In this document: piece by piece, positions 1 to 6,443 of the stretch | Numbering within the stretch: position 1 is the first letter of the stretch | How the letters are laid out: each line of letters begins with the position of its first letter | Origin: an uncultured bacterium | GTDB taxonomy: Bacteria; Bacillota; Clostridia; Lachnospirales; Lachnospiraceae | DNA: 7,147 nt | Reading direction: 5' to 3' | NCBI GenBank assembly: GCA_946543095.1 | Contig: CAMNLO010000080.1 | Coordinates: forward strand, 1-7,147 | Position numbers and translations under genes: made by a program | The notes under the pieces: generated by a model | Told to the model about the DNA's origin: nothing | The model's database searches: none | What the model saw: the letters and a program-made list of their open reading frames with translations, nothing else

Positions 1-1
1 T

Positions 2-349
2 ATGGGTATCGGACAAGTGGAGCTGCAGGGCGGTCTGCAGCGCCTTCAGGACTTCTCGGTGATCCGCCAGAATGAGGAAAACCGCCCCATGCTGGAACAG
101 ATGCAGTCAGCCGTGGATTTCACGGAGGAAGTGCAGGAGATGTCTGAGCGGGTGGCGGACAGCGCACAGACTGCCCCGGAGGGGGAAGCCGGCGAGGGCG
201 AGGGCCAGGAATACGCCGGAGACGGCGGCAGACGCCGCAGACAGGCCGGAAGAAACGGCCCCGGAGACGGGGTGGTGTATGTGAAGGGGGCTGATCCTAA
301 TGGAAAGCGCCACCTTCTGAAGGGCGGAGATTTCAGTATCAGCATTTAA
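2..349 (+). CDS. Small conserved charged protein, probably first visible gene of a three-gene operon
   Basis: This 115-residue protein is of unknown function. The N-terminal 50 residues (starting MGIGQVELQGGLQRLQDF) look helical and structured. Residues about 55-88 are low-complexity, rich in Gly, Glu and Ala, with a GDGGRRRRQ patch. A short ordered tail (VVYVKGADPNGKRHLLKGG) follows. From memory, small Lachnospiraceae proteins beginning like M-x-I-x-P-V-E-L-Q-G and ending in a GDGG-basic-hydrophobic tail occur near flagellar or sigma-factor genes and next to DUF6115 proteins, so the ATG at position 2 is probably the true start. The ribosome binding site would lie outside the window, and the frame could extend further left. 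The next gene starts 39 bases after the stop with no terminator between, which supports cotranscription. No catalytic motif, signal peptide or membrane segment is visible. Confidence 0.7.
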   Translation: MGIGQVELQGGLQRLQDFSVIRQNEENRPMLEQMQSAVDFTEEVQEMSERVADSAQTAPEGEAGEGEGQEYAGDGGRRRRQAGRNGPGDGVVYVKGADPNGKRHLLKGGDFSISI

Positions 350-388
350 GTGAACGGTTGTTTTAGATATTTTGGAGTTATGTAAACT

Positions 389-1483
389 ATGGGTTTGTTA
401 GAGATCATTCTTCTGATCATGGGAGCGGCACTGTTTGTTGCAGGCTATGTCTTCCCGGAGAAAAAGGAAAAGCTGAACGAAGATCAGCAGAAAATGGTAA
501 AGGACGAGGTGGCAAGGCTCACGGGAGAGGAAATGGCAAAGGCGAAGCAGGAGCTGAGCCTGGCAATCGAGGATTCCGTAGGCTTTGCCATGGAGAAATC
601 CGAAAGGAGCCTGGAGCGCATATCCAACGAAAAGGTGATGGCAGTCAGCGAATACGCGGATTCCGTCCTGACAGATATCAGGAAGAACCATGATGAAGTG
701 GTGTTCATGTACGATATGCTCTCCGGCAAGCATGATGACTTAAAGGAGACTGTGAAGGAGGTGGACAAAACCTCCAGGGAGGCCAGGGAAATGGCGCTGG
801 ATGCCAGGGCCACGGCGGAGGAGGTAAAAGAGGCCGTTCAGGAGGTCAAGGATGAGGTTCTGGATGAGACCAAAGAAGAGCCTGCCAAAATAGTAGAGTT
901 TAAGCCTATGCCCCAGGCAGCCAGAAAACGGGGGGATAATTCCACCGGAATGGAGCTTTTGCGGAGCTTAAGCCAGACGGTGGAGCAGCCGGCAGGGGAA
1001 CAGGAACCGGTGACGGAAACCGCAGAAGAAAAACCTGCCATAAAAGAAGAGTCCGAGGAAGCAGAGGAAGCGGTAAAGCTGGAGGCAGAGGTCGGGGAAG
1101 CACCGGCCGGCAATACTAAGGAGCCGGACACTGAGGAGGAAGAAAAGGAAGAACCCAGGAGAGGCCGGGGCCGGCCCAGGAGCAATAAGAATGCCGCCCA
1201 GGGTGCGGGCCATGTTCAGGACATCTCGGCCCTTTTGTTAGGGGGCGGGAAAAAGCCCAGGAACATGGAGGGGAAAAAGCCTCCGAATAAACCGAATCCC
1301 TTACCCAAGGAGAGAGTTACTGCATCAGATGCCTCAGCCGGGGAAGGGATCCAGGAGAATTCCAACGCCAGGATCCTTGCCCTTCATGAAAAAGGCAAGT
1401 CCCCGGTGAATATCGCCAGGGAGCTGGGACTGGGAGTCGGTGAAGTGCAGCTTGTGATCGGTCTGTATCAGGGCCGGAATTAA
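389..1483 (+). CDS. DUF6115-like membrane-anchored coiled-coil protein with AT-hook-like and C-terminal HTH-like segments
   Basis: This is a 364-residue protein. Residues about 3-21 (LLEIILLIMGAALFVAGYVF) form one N-terminal membrane anchor. A long charged helix, about residues 25-170, has heptad-like spacing and is a likely coiled coil. An acidic, Pro/Glu-rich linker spans about 195-255. A basic patch at 256-267 (PRRGRGRPRSNK) matches the GRGRP core of an AT-hook. The last 41 residues (from NSNARILALHEKGKSP, ending in LGVGEVQLVIGLYQ) read as a helix-turn-helix-like fold, the conserved part of what I recall as the DUF6115 family. The start is the ATG at 389, with GGAG at 374-377, an 11-base spacing that is rather long. 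An ATG directly followed by TAA at 380 is too close to that site to be used. The next gene begins 15 bases after the stop. A tethered DNA- or partner-binding role is inference; the function is unknown. Confidence 0.85.
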   Translation: MGLLEIILLIMGAALFVAGYVFPEKKEKLNEDQQKMVKDEVARLTGEEMAKAKQELSLAIEDSVGFAMEKSERSLERISNEKVMAVSEYADSVLTDIRKNHDEVVFMYDMLSGKHDDLKETVKEVDKTSREAREMALDARATAEEVKEAVQEVKDEVLDETKEEPAKIVEFKPMPQAARKRGDNSTGMELLRSLSQTVEQPAGEQEPVTETAEEKPAIKEESEEAEEAVKLEAEVGEAPAGNTKEPDTEEEEKEEPRRGRGRPRSNKNAAQGAGHVQDISALLLGGGKKPRNMEGKKPPNKPNPLPKERVTASDASAGEGIQENSNARILALHEKGKSPVNIARELGLGVGEVQLVIGLYQGRN

Positions 1484-1498
1484 TTTGGGAATAGACGG

Positions 1499-2269
1499 AT
1501 GAAGTATAAATACTATTTACGGGGACTGGGGATCGGCATTTTAGTGACCACCCTGATCCTGACTTTGGCAAACAGAGAAGTGCAGAGCGCGAAAAGCCCG
1601 CAGGAGATCGCCCGGAAGACAGAGGAGTCCACGACCCTGGCCCAGGCGGCGGCATCCGATGAGAACCAGTCGAAGACCGGAGAAGAGGAACCGAAAAACA
1701 ATCCCACAGTGGCACAGAATGCGATCCCCAAGGCCGAGGAGCCGGAAGCGGAGACACCGGCTGTGAATGAGCCGGCAGCAGAGCCTGAGGCGGAGGCAGA
1801 GGCTGCCGAAGAGGATGACGCAGACAGCGCCGGTTCAGAGGGATCTGCCGGGGACTTGTACGTTTCCATAGAGGAAAGTGCCGAAGGGGAGGAGATCCCG
1901 GAGGCAGCGCTTGTTCAGGAGGAAGAGGCACAGGAAGTGGCGGAAGCGGAGCCTGAAGAGAAGCCCGCCCTGAGTGAGGAACCCAAGGTGGTAGCCGTAG
2001 TGGAGGAAGAAGAGGATACCTCAGCGGAAGCCGGGGAGAGCACCACGGTGCTGACGGACACCGTCCAGGTCACCATCCCGAAGGGGTCCAGCTCCGTAAA
2101 GGCCAGCAAGATCCTTGCGGATGCCGGCCTGGTGGAATCCGGCTCTGATTTTGACAGATATCTCTGTGAGAACTGTTATGATAAATATATCCGTTCCGGC
2201 ACGAAATCCATTCCCAGAGGAGCGACCTATAAGGAGATCGCCATCCTGATCACTTCAGGCAGTGACTGA
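1499..2269 (+). CDS. Membrane-anchored, Glu-rich protein with C-terminal MltG/YceG LysM-like subdomain
   Basis: This is a 256-residue protein with three parts. Residues 5-24 (YYLRGLGIGILVTTLILTLA) are a single membrane anchor. Residues about 27-185 are a disordered, strongly acidic Glu/Ala/Pro region. Residues about 187-255 form a compact domain: VQVTIPKGSSSVKASKILADAG, then VESGSDFDRYL, then SIPRGATYKEIAILITSG. That order matches the LysM-like subdomain of the endolytic murein transglycosylase MltG (YceG), which reads as Ile-Pro-x-Gly, x-x-Ile-Ala-x-x-Leu, then a glycine-rich x-Tyr-x-x-Ile-x-x-x-Leu-Thr-x-Gly end. The catalytic domain that follows in MltG is absent and the protein stops there, so it cannot be a working transglycosylase. 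It may bind peptidoglycan at the outer membrane face or be a structural partner. Old annotations call such proteins aminodeoxychorionate lyase, which is wrong. GGGA at 1487-1490 lies 8 bases before the ATG. The gene probably ends the operon. Confidence 0.85.
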   Translation: MKYKYYLRGLGIGILVTTLILTLANREVQSAKSPQEIARKTEESTTLAQAAASDENQSKTGEEEPKNNPTVAQNAIPKAEEPEAETPAVNEPAAEPEAEAEAAEEDDADSAGSEGSAGDLYVSIEESAEGEEIPEAALVQEEEAQEVAEAEPEEKPALSEEPKVVAVVEEEEDTSAEAGESTTVLTDTVQVTIPKGSSSVKASKILADAGLVESGSDFDRYLCENCYDKYIRSGTKSIPRGATYKEIAILITSGSD

Positions 2270-2320
2270 CCCCCTGAATATGTGATTTCTGCATTTTTCA
2301 TGTGAAGTTAACATAAGTTA

Positions 2321-2349
2321 TTGACTCCGGTCATCCTGCAAAATAAAAT
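2321..2349 (+). promoter_or_regulatory. Candidate sigma-A promoter upstream of the PAS-GGDEF-EAL gene
   Basis: TTGACT at 2321-2326 and TAAAAT at 2344-2349 are separated by exactly 17 bases and match the vegetative consensus TTGACA/TATAAT at 5 of 6 positions each. Transcription would start near 2356, giving a leader of about 340 bases before the ATG at 2695, which is unusually long. No better promoter is visible closer to the gene: a TATAAG at 2678-2683 overlaps the ribosome binding site and lacks a -35 box. The promoter could instead have served something now lost from the gap. Confidence 0.55.
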
Positions 2350-2648
2350 GCTTTTGTCCGCATTTCGGGATTTCTTTCCCTCAGATCCTTCCTTCACGTC
2401 GGCAATGCTCCCCCATTGCGAAGGATATCGGGAGGCTGGCCGGGTTTCACCGGGAGCTGTCTGGAAACAGCGTTCCATTCCGTTTCCACGAGCTGCGCAC
2501 ACAGTTCATGTGTAACCGGACTGGAAAAGCTGTATTGTGACAGTTCCGAAAGATATCCGGCCGGCGCATTATCCCAGAAGCCTTGCAAATCCATGCATTT
2601 CGCGGTATATTCTAAATGGAGTTTTTTACATTTCTGTCTGAACCCCAA
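2331..2648 (-). pseudogene. Possible decayed minus-strand reading frame, family not recognised
   Basis: The minus strand is open from 2648 to 2397. Its composition is ordinary for a protein (for example EYTAKCMDLQGFWDNAPAGY and THELCAQLVETEWNAVSRQL), whereas the opposite strand gives a Cys/Ser-rich translation typical of an antisense frame. After a single in-frame TGA at 2394-2396, the frame continues for 20 more codons (starting RKDLRERNPEM) to a second TGA at 2331-2333. The frame also opens with only a TTG and no ribosome binding site. This fits a fragment of a broken gene, but no family is recognised and chance cannot be excluded. Confidence 0.2.
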
Positions 2649-2694
2649 TACTTCTCACTTAATGTACAGCCCGGCATTATAAGAGGAAAGCTGC

Positions 2695-5600
2695 ATGGAA
2701 ATGTTTCAATTCGAGCCTGCTGAGTTATCCATTCTGGAAAGGTCCTGTATTCCCTTTGCGATCTATCAGTTTATTGACAGCCATGTGGTGACGCTGACCG
2801 TCTCCGATGGTTTTTTATCCCTGTACGGCCTTCAGGACCGGGAGGAAGCGATACGGCTGATGAGCGAGGATATGTATCGCGACACCCATCCCGAGGATGC
2901 GGCCAGAGTGGCAGAGGCGGCCCTGCGTTTTGCCAGAGAGGATACGGAATACGACATCATTTACCGGGTGATGCTGAAGGGTGAGTACAGGATCATCCAC
3001 TCCTTTGCCAGGCACATTACAAAAGAAAACGGAGCCAGGCTGGGGGTGGTGTGGTACACGGACGAGGGAGTCTACGACGAGAAAGACCGTTTCCGTCAGG
3101 GGGATCTGAAGCATTTCTTCAACAGCGTCCTCAGGGAGAACAGCATATACCGCAGCAATACCTATGACACTTTGACGGGGCTTCCGGGCATGGGCTATTT
3201 TTTCGAGCTGGCGGAAGCCGGGAAAAAGAAGCTTCAGGCCGACGGGAAAATGCCCGTCATGCTGTTTTTCGACTTAAACGGCATGTCCTATTTCAATTCC
3301 AAATACGGTTTTGCGGAGGGAGACCAGCTGATCCGGGCCTTCGGCCGCATTCTGGCCAGGCATTTCGGAAACGAATGCTGCAGCCGTTTCGCCCAGGACC
3401 GTTTCGCCGCCTTCTGTGACATCAGAAATCTTGAAAAAAGACTGATGACCATCTTCAATGAGTGTCTGACCATGAACGACGGAAGGACGCTCCCCGTGCG
3501 GTGCGGGATTTATAAAAACAGCACGGGTGATGTGGGGGCCAGCACTGCCTGTGACCGTGCAAAATATGCCTGTGAGTTTGACAAGAGTTCCCATATTTCC
3601 TCCTTCCGCTATTTTGATGAGGAGATGCTGGAAGACGCCGCCATGCGCCAGTATATCATCGACAGCCTGGATCGGGCCATCGAGGAGGGCTGGATCACCG
3701 TGTATTACCAGCCTGTGATCCGGGCGGCAAGCGGAAGGGTCTGCAGCGAGGAGGCCCTTGCCAGGTGGATCGATCCGGAGAAGGGGCTGATCCTGCCGGA
3801 TATCTTTGTGCAGCTTTTGGCGGACGGCGGTATTTGCCATAAAATGGACCTGTATGTGGTGGAGCAGGTGCTGCAGAAGATGAAGGTCCAGGAAAACGCC
3901 GGGCTTTATGTGGTACCGGAATCCGTGAACCTTTGCAGGGAGGATTTCGACGAGTGCGACATGGTCCACGAGATCGCAAAAAGAGTGGACGCCGCCGGAG
4001 TCGAGAGGAGCATGCTGATCATCGAGCTTTCCGAAAGTGCGGTGGGCAAGGATACGGAGTTCATGAAGCAGCAGATCCAGCGCTTCAATCAGGAGGGCTT
4101 TTCCGTCTGGCTGGATGATTTCGGGGGCGGGCATTCCTCCCTGGATGTGATCCGGAATATCCCCTTTGAGCTGGTGAAGCTGGATGCCCGTTATATGCAG
4201 CAGTTTCAGGAGGGGGAGAAGGGACGGATCGTCCTGACGGAGCTTGTGAAGATCGCTGTGAGCCTGGGGATGGATGCCAGCTGCGAGGGCGTGGAGACCC
4301 TGGAGCAGGTGGAATTCCTGAAGGAGATCGGCTGCACGAAGCTGCAGGGTTATTATTTCTGCGATCCCATTCCCCTGGAGAAGATCCTGGAGCGCTATGA
4401 AACAGGGACCCAGATCGGGTTTGAGAATCCGGCGGAGGCGGATTATTACGCTGCCTTAGGCAGGATCAATCTCTATGATTTCTCCTTTGTGGTGAACGAA
4501 GCAGGCGGCTCCTTTGACCACTATTTTGACACCCTTCCCATGGCGATCTTAGAGTGTGATCAGGATACCGCGGCCATTATCCGCTGCAACAAATCCTACC
4601 GTGAGTTTATGAACAATGCCTTCGGCATCTCCACCATGGGGCACAGGGTCAGGTTTGATTCGCCGGGAGACAGGGCAGGCACCGTATTCATGAATTCCCT
4701 GCGGCAGTGCGCCCGGGACGGCAGATGGGAGGTGATGGATGAGCGGCTGAATGAGAAGACCACGGTCCACACCTTTATCCGCAGGGTGGCGGTGAATCCC
4801 GTCACCGGGATCGCTGCCTGCGCCACGGTGATCCTCGGGCTGATGGATGAACACTTCGGAAGCTCCAGCGTGTTCTATGCCCATATCGCCCAGGCATTGT
4901 CGGCGGACTATTTCAACTTGTATTATGTAAACTTAGATACGGATCAGTTTATCGAATACAGCTCTTCCTCCGCCAACGGGAATCTCGCCATGGAGCGGCA
5001 CGGGGAGGACTTCTTCAACGCTTCCCACACCGATGCCATGGTCTACATCTATTCCGAGGACCGGGCAGGCTTCCTGGAAGCCTTTACCAAGGAGAATATC
5101 ATTCAGGCCCTGAACGAGCACGGGACCTTCACCTTAAGCTACAGGCTGATGGTGGACAAAGCTCCGGTGTACGTGAACATGAAGATCGTCCGGATCAACG
5201 CGGACGGGAATTACATTATCATCGGTGTCAACAATGTGGACGCCCAGATGAAGCATCAGGAGGAGCTGGAGCGGATCAAGGAGGAGAGGATCACCTATTC
5301 CCGCATTACGGCCCTGGCAGGCGATTATATCGTGATCTACACTGTGGATCCCGTGACGGATTACTATATCGAGTATTCCGCCACAAAGGACTACGAAGGG
5401 CTGGGCTTTGCCAAACGGGGTTACCATTTCTTTGAAGCAGCCCTGGAAGATTCCCGCCGGGCCGTTTACCTGCAGGATCAGGACATGTTCCAGTCCATGT
5501 TCAATAAGGAAAAGATCATGGAAGCGATCCGGGTGTATGGTCTTTTTACGATGAATTACCGGCTGCTGATCGACGGAGAGCCTCAGTATGTGTGTCTGAA

Positions 5601-6192
5601 GGCAGCCATGGTGGAGGAAAAGAACGGTCCCCAGCTGATCGTCGGTGTCGTCAATGTGGACGCCCAGGTGAGGCGGGATCAGGAATATGCCAGCACCCTG
5701 ACGGAAGCCCGGAACATGGCGAATCTGGATCAGCTCACCGGGGTGAAGAACAAGCATGCCTATGTGGACGCGGAAGCGCAGCTGAACAGGCATGTGGAGG
5801 AAAAGCTTGCCATGAGCTTTGCCATCGTGGTGCTGGATGTGAACGGATTAAAGCTAATCAACGACACGAAGGGGCATCAGGCGGGGGACCGCTATCTGAT
5901 GGACGCCTGCGAGATCATCTGCAGGATCTTCAAGCACAGCCCCGTGTTCCGGGTGGGGGGCGACGAGTTCGCCATCATCGCCCAGGGCCTGGATTACGAC
6001 AATATCGATGGGCTGATGGGAGACCTTGCGGACATTAATGAAGAGAACCGGAAAGCCGGGAAAGTCGTGGTGGCAGGAGGCATGGCCCGCTACAACGGAG
6101 ACCGGAGCGTGGCGGCGGTTTTCGAGCGTGCGGACGCTCTGATGTATGAAAATAAAAAAATGTTGAAGAAGTGTGAAAATAAAAAATGTTGA
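2695..6192 (+). CDS. Multi-PAS dual c-di-GMP enzyme: PAS-GGDEF(degenerate)-EAL-PAS-PAS-PAS-GGDEF
   Basis: This is a 1165-residue cytoplasmic protein with no signal peptide or membrane segment. The order is an N-terminal PAS-like domain (about 15-125), then GGDEF1 (about 155-305, DTLTGLP at 158-164) whose active site reads AQDRF at 233-237, so it should not make c-di-GMP. An EAL domain (about 318-570) follows, with all expected phosphodiesterase residues: EAL 353-355, N412, E444, D474-D475 in DDFGGGHSS, K495, E531 in CEGVET and Q551 in LQGYYF. Next come a PAS-like domain (about 606-720) and two homologous PAS-like repeats (about 733-866 and 872-1006) ending in NVDAQ at 847-851 and 987-991. GGDEF2 (about 1010-1155) has DQLTG at 1012, D1048 and an intact GGDEF at 1088-1092. 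The inhibitory I-site RxxD is absent (FKHS at 1079-1082). The protein should hydrolyse c-di-GMP at EAL and synthesise it at GGDEF2 under PAS control; ligands are unknown. AGAGGA at 2682-2687 lies 7 bases before the ATG. Confidence 0.95.
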   Translation: MEMFQFEPAELSILERSCIPFAIYQFIDSHVVTLTVSDGFLSLYGLQDREEAIRLMSEDMYRDTHPEDAARVAEAALRFAREDTEYDIIYRVMLKGEYRIIHSFARHITKENGARLGVVWYTDEGVYDEKDRFRQGDLKHFFNSVLRENSIYRSNTYDTLTGLPGMGYFFELAEAGKKKLQADGKMPVMLFFDLNGMSYFNSKYGFAEGDQLIRAFGRILARHFGNECCSRFAQDRFAAFCDIRNLEKRLMTIFNECLTMNDGRTLPVRCGIYKNSTGDVGASTACDRAKYACEFDKSSHISSFRYFDEEMLEDAAMRQYIIDSLDRAIEEGWITVYYQPVIRAASGRVCSEEALARWIDPEKGLILPDIFVQLLADGGICHKMDLYVVEQVLQKMKVQENAGLYVVPESVNLCREDFDECDMVHEIAKRVDAAGVERSMLIIELSESAVGKDTEFMKQQIQRFNQEGFSVWLDDFGGGHSSLDVIRNIPFELVKLDARYMQQFQEGEKGRIVLTELVKIAVSLGMDASCEGVETLEQVEFLKEIGCTKLQGYYFCDPIPLEKILERYETGTQIGFENPAEADYYAALGRINLYDFSFVVNEAGGSFDHYFDTLPMAILECDQDTAAIIRCNKSYREFMNNAFGISTMGHRVRFDSPGDRAGTVFMNSLRQCARDGRWEVMDERLNEKTTVHTFIRRVAVNPVTGIAACATVILGLMDEHFGSSSVFYAHIAQALSADYFNLYYVNLDTDQFIEYSSSSANGNLAMERHGEDFFNASHTDAMVYIYSEDRAGFLEAFTKENIIQALNEHGTFTLSYRLMVDKAPVYVNMKIVRINADGNYIIIGVNNVDAQMKHQEELERIKEERITYSRITALAGDYIVIYTVDPVTDYYIEYSATKDYEGLGFAKRGYHFFEAALEDSRRAVYLQDQDMFQSMFNKEKIMEAIRVYGLFTMNYRLLIDGEPQYVCLKAAMVEEKNGPQLIVGVVNVDAQVRRDQEYASTLTEARNMANLDQLTGVKNKHAYVDAEAQLNRHVEEKLAMSFAIVVLDVNGLKLINDTKGHQAGDRYLMDACEIICRIFKHSPVFRVGGDEFAIIAQGLDYDNIDGLMGDLADINEENRKAGKVVVAGGMARYNGDRSVAAVFERADALMYENKKMLKKCENKKC

Positions 6193-6200
6193 AGAAGTGT
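6148..6200 (+). repeat. 27/26-base tandem duplication spanning the stop codon of the GGDEF/EAL gene
   Basis: Copy 1 is 6148-6174 and copy 2 is 6175-6200. Both have the form GAAAAT, an A run, then TGTTGAAGAAGTGT, and they differ only in the A run (7 versus 6). Copy 1 reads in frame as ENKKMLKKC. In copy 2 the missing A shifts the frame to ENKKC followed by TGA. With a single 7-A copy the protein would have ended ENKKMLKKC followed by the TGA at 6201-6203. The duplication therefore added five residues. Confidence 0.9.
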
Positions 6201-6228
6201 TGACAAGCCCCCAGATATCTGATATTAT
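6200..6228 (+). promoter_or_regulatory. Strong sigma-A promoter of the tRNA-Gly gene
   Basis: A perfect -35 box TTGACA at 6200-6205 and TATTAT at 6223-6228 are separated by 17 bases. The -10 is also extended (TG at 6220-6221). The predicted start, near 6235, is a few bases before the mature tRNA 5' end at 6238. The -35 begins 8 bases after the stop of the upstream gene and uses the last base of the tandem duplication. Confidence 0.85.
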
Positions 6229-6237
6229 ACTTTCGTT

Positions 6238-6310
6238 GCGCGAGTGGCTCAGTTGGTGGAGCGCGACCTTGCCAAGGTCGAGGCCGCGGGTTCGAGTCCC
6301 GTCTCGCGCT
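6238..6310 (+). tRNA. tRNA-Gly (anticodon GCC)
   Basis: The cloverleaf is complete over 73 bases. The acceptor is GCGCGAG 6238-6244 with CTCGCGC 6303-6309. The D stem is GCTC 6247-6250 with GAGC 6259-6262. The anticodon stem is CGACC 6264-6268 with GGTCG 6276-6280, around loop TTGCCAA with anticodon GCC at 6271-6273. The T stem is GCGGG 6286-6290 with CCCGT 6298-6302 (one G-T pair), around TTCGAGT. The discriminator is T6310. The 3' CCA is not encoded (TCC follows), so it would be added by CCA-adding enzyme. The gene stands alone with its own promoter and terminator. Confidence 0.97.
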
Positions 6311-6313
6311 TCC

Positions 6314-6357
6314 TAAATGGAAAGAGGGTATCCGAAGGGATACCCTCTTTCCATTTA
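6314..6357 (+). terminator. tRNA-Gly terminator hairpin, perfect 20-bp stem
   Basis: The left arm is 6314-6333 (TAAATGGAAAGAGGGTATCC), the loop GAAG is 6334-6337, and the right arm 6338-6357 is fully complementary. The stem is much longer than most intrinsic terminators, and no T run follows; the only T tract is CTCTTT inside the right arm. Its place directly after the tRNA supports a termination or 3'-processing role. The symmetric arms would allow it to act on both strands. Confidence 0.75.
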
Positions 6358-6378
6358 TCGAGCCCCGCCGGGGCTCGA
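6358..6378. repeat. GC-rich hairpin of trailer copy 1
   Basis: TCGAGCCCC 6358-6366 and GGGGCTCGA 6370-6378 form a perfect 9-bp stem around loop GCC. It overlaps a 14-base perfect palindrome at 6374-6387 (CTCGAACGTTCGAG), so the CTCGA arm can pair with either neighbour. Confidence 0.85.
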
Positions 6379-6394
6379 ACGTTCGAGTCGACGC

Positions 6395-6443
6395 GCCGGC
6401 TAAAGCCGGCGGTGCTAAGCGGGCGCCCCCGGCGCCCAGCACC
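6395..6443. repeat. Two further GC-rich stem-loops between the trailer copies
   Basis: GCCGGC 6395-6400 pairs with GCCGGC 6405-6410 around TAAA. Directly after it, GGTGCT 6411-6416 pairs with AGCACC 6438-6443, and GGGCGCC 6421-6427 pairs with GGCGCCC 6431-6437 around CCC, with AAGC unpaired on the left side. Together they form a 13-bp bulged stem. Most of this segment (about 6402-6444) is absent from copy 2. It is not followed by T residues and has no coding sense on either strand. Confidence 0.8.

Larger units (their letters stand above)
2270..2694. other. 425-base intergenic region with one strong promoter and no clear plus-strand gene
   Basis: No convincing plus-strand gene is present. 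A weak hairpin (TTCAGG at 2254-2259 with CCTGAA at 2273-2278) overlaps the stop of the upstream gene but lacks an immediate T run, so no terminator is called. A near-consensus promoter sits at 2321-2349. Short stems occur at about 2457-2487 (for example GGAAAC at 2463-2468 with GTTTCC at 2481-2486). The minus strand holds a possible decayed reading frame, listed separately. I looked for c-di-GMP-I riboswitch consensus pieces because a c-di-GMP gene follows, and did not find them. Confidence 0.6.
6302..6401 (+). repeat. Structured tRNA-trailer repeat, copy 1
   Basis: This unit consists of the last nine bases of tRNA-Gly plus TTCCTAAAT (identical block 6302-6318), a terminator hairpin (6314-6357), a second hairpin (6358-6378), and an identical 21-base block at 6381-6401 (GTTCGAGTCGACGCGCCGGC then T). 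The same ordered unit recurs at 6445-6546. Differences in the stems are largely compensatory. Confidence 0.9.

Noticed and set aside
2254..2278. Terminator after the MltG-like gene
   Set aside because: The stem is only 6 bp with a 13-base loop, overlaps the stop codon and is not followed by a T run.
2416..2682. Plus-strand open frame of 88 codons in the gap before the GGDEF/EAL gene
   Set aside because: The product is Cys/Ser-rich, has no ribosome binding site or ATG start at a sensible place, and looks like the antisense of a minus-strand frame.
2350..2694. c-di-GMP riboswitch ahead of the GGDEF/EAL gene
   Set aside because: The segment GGCTGGCCGGGTTTCACC (about 2434-2451) recalls part of such a motif, but the other conserved pieces of class I and class II (receptor bases and paired helices) are missing.
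3274..4134. Minus-strand open frame of 286 codons
   Set aside because: It lies entirely antisense to the GGDEF1/EAL coding region, is His/Pro-rich, and is explained by codon bias of the plus-strand gene. The same holds for 5134-5793 and 1317-1931.
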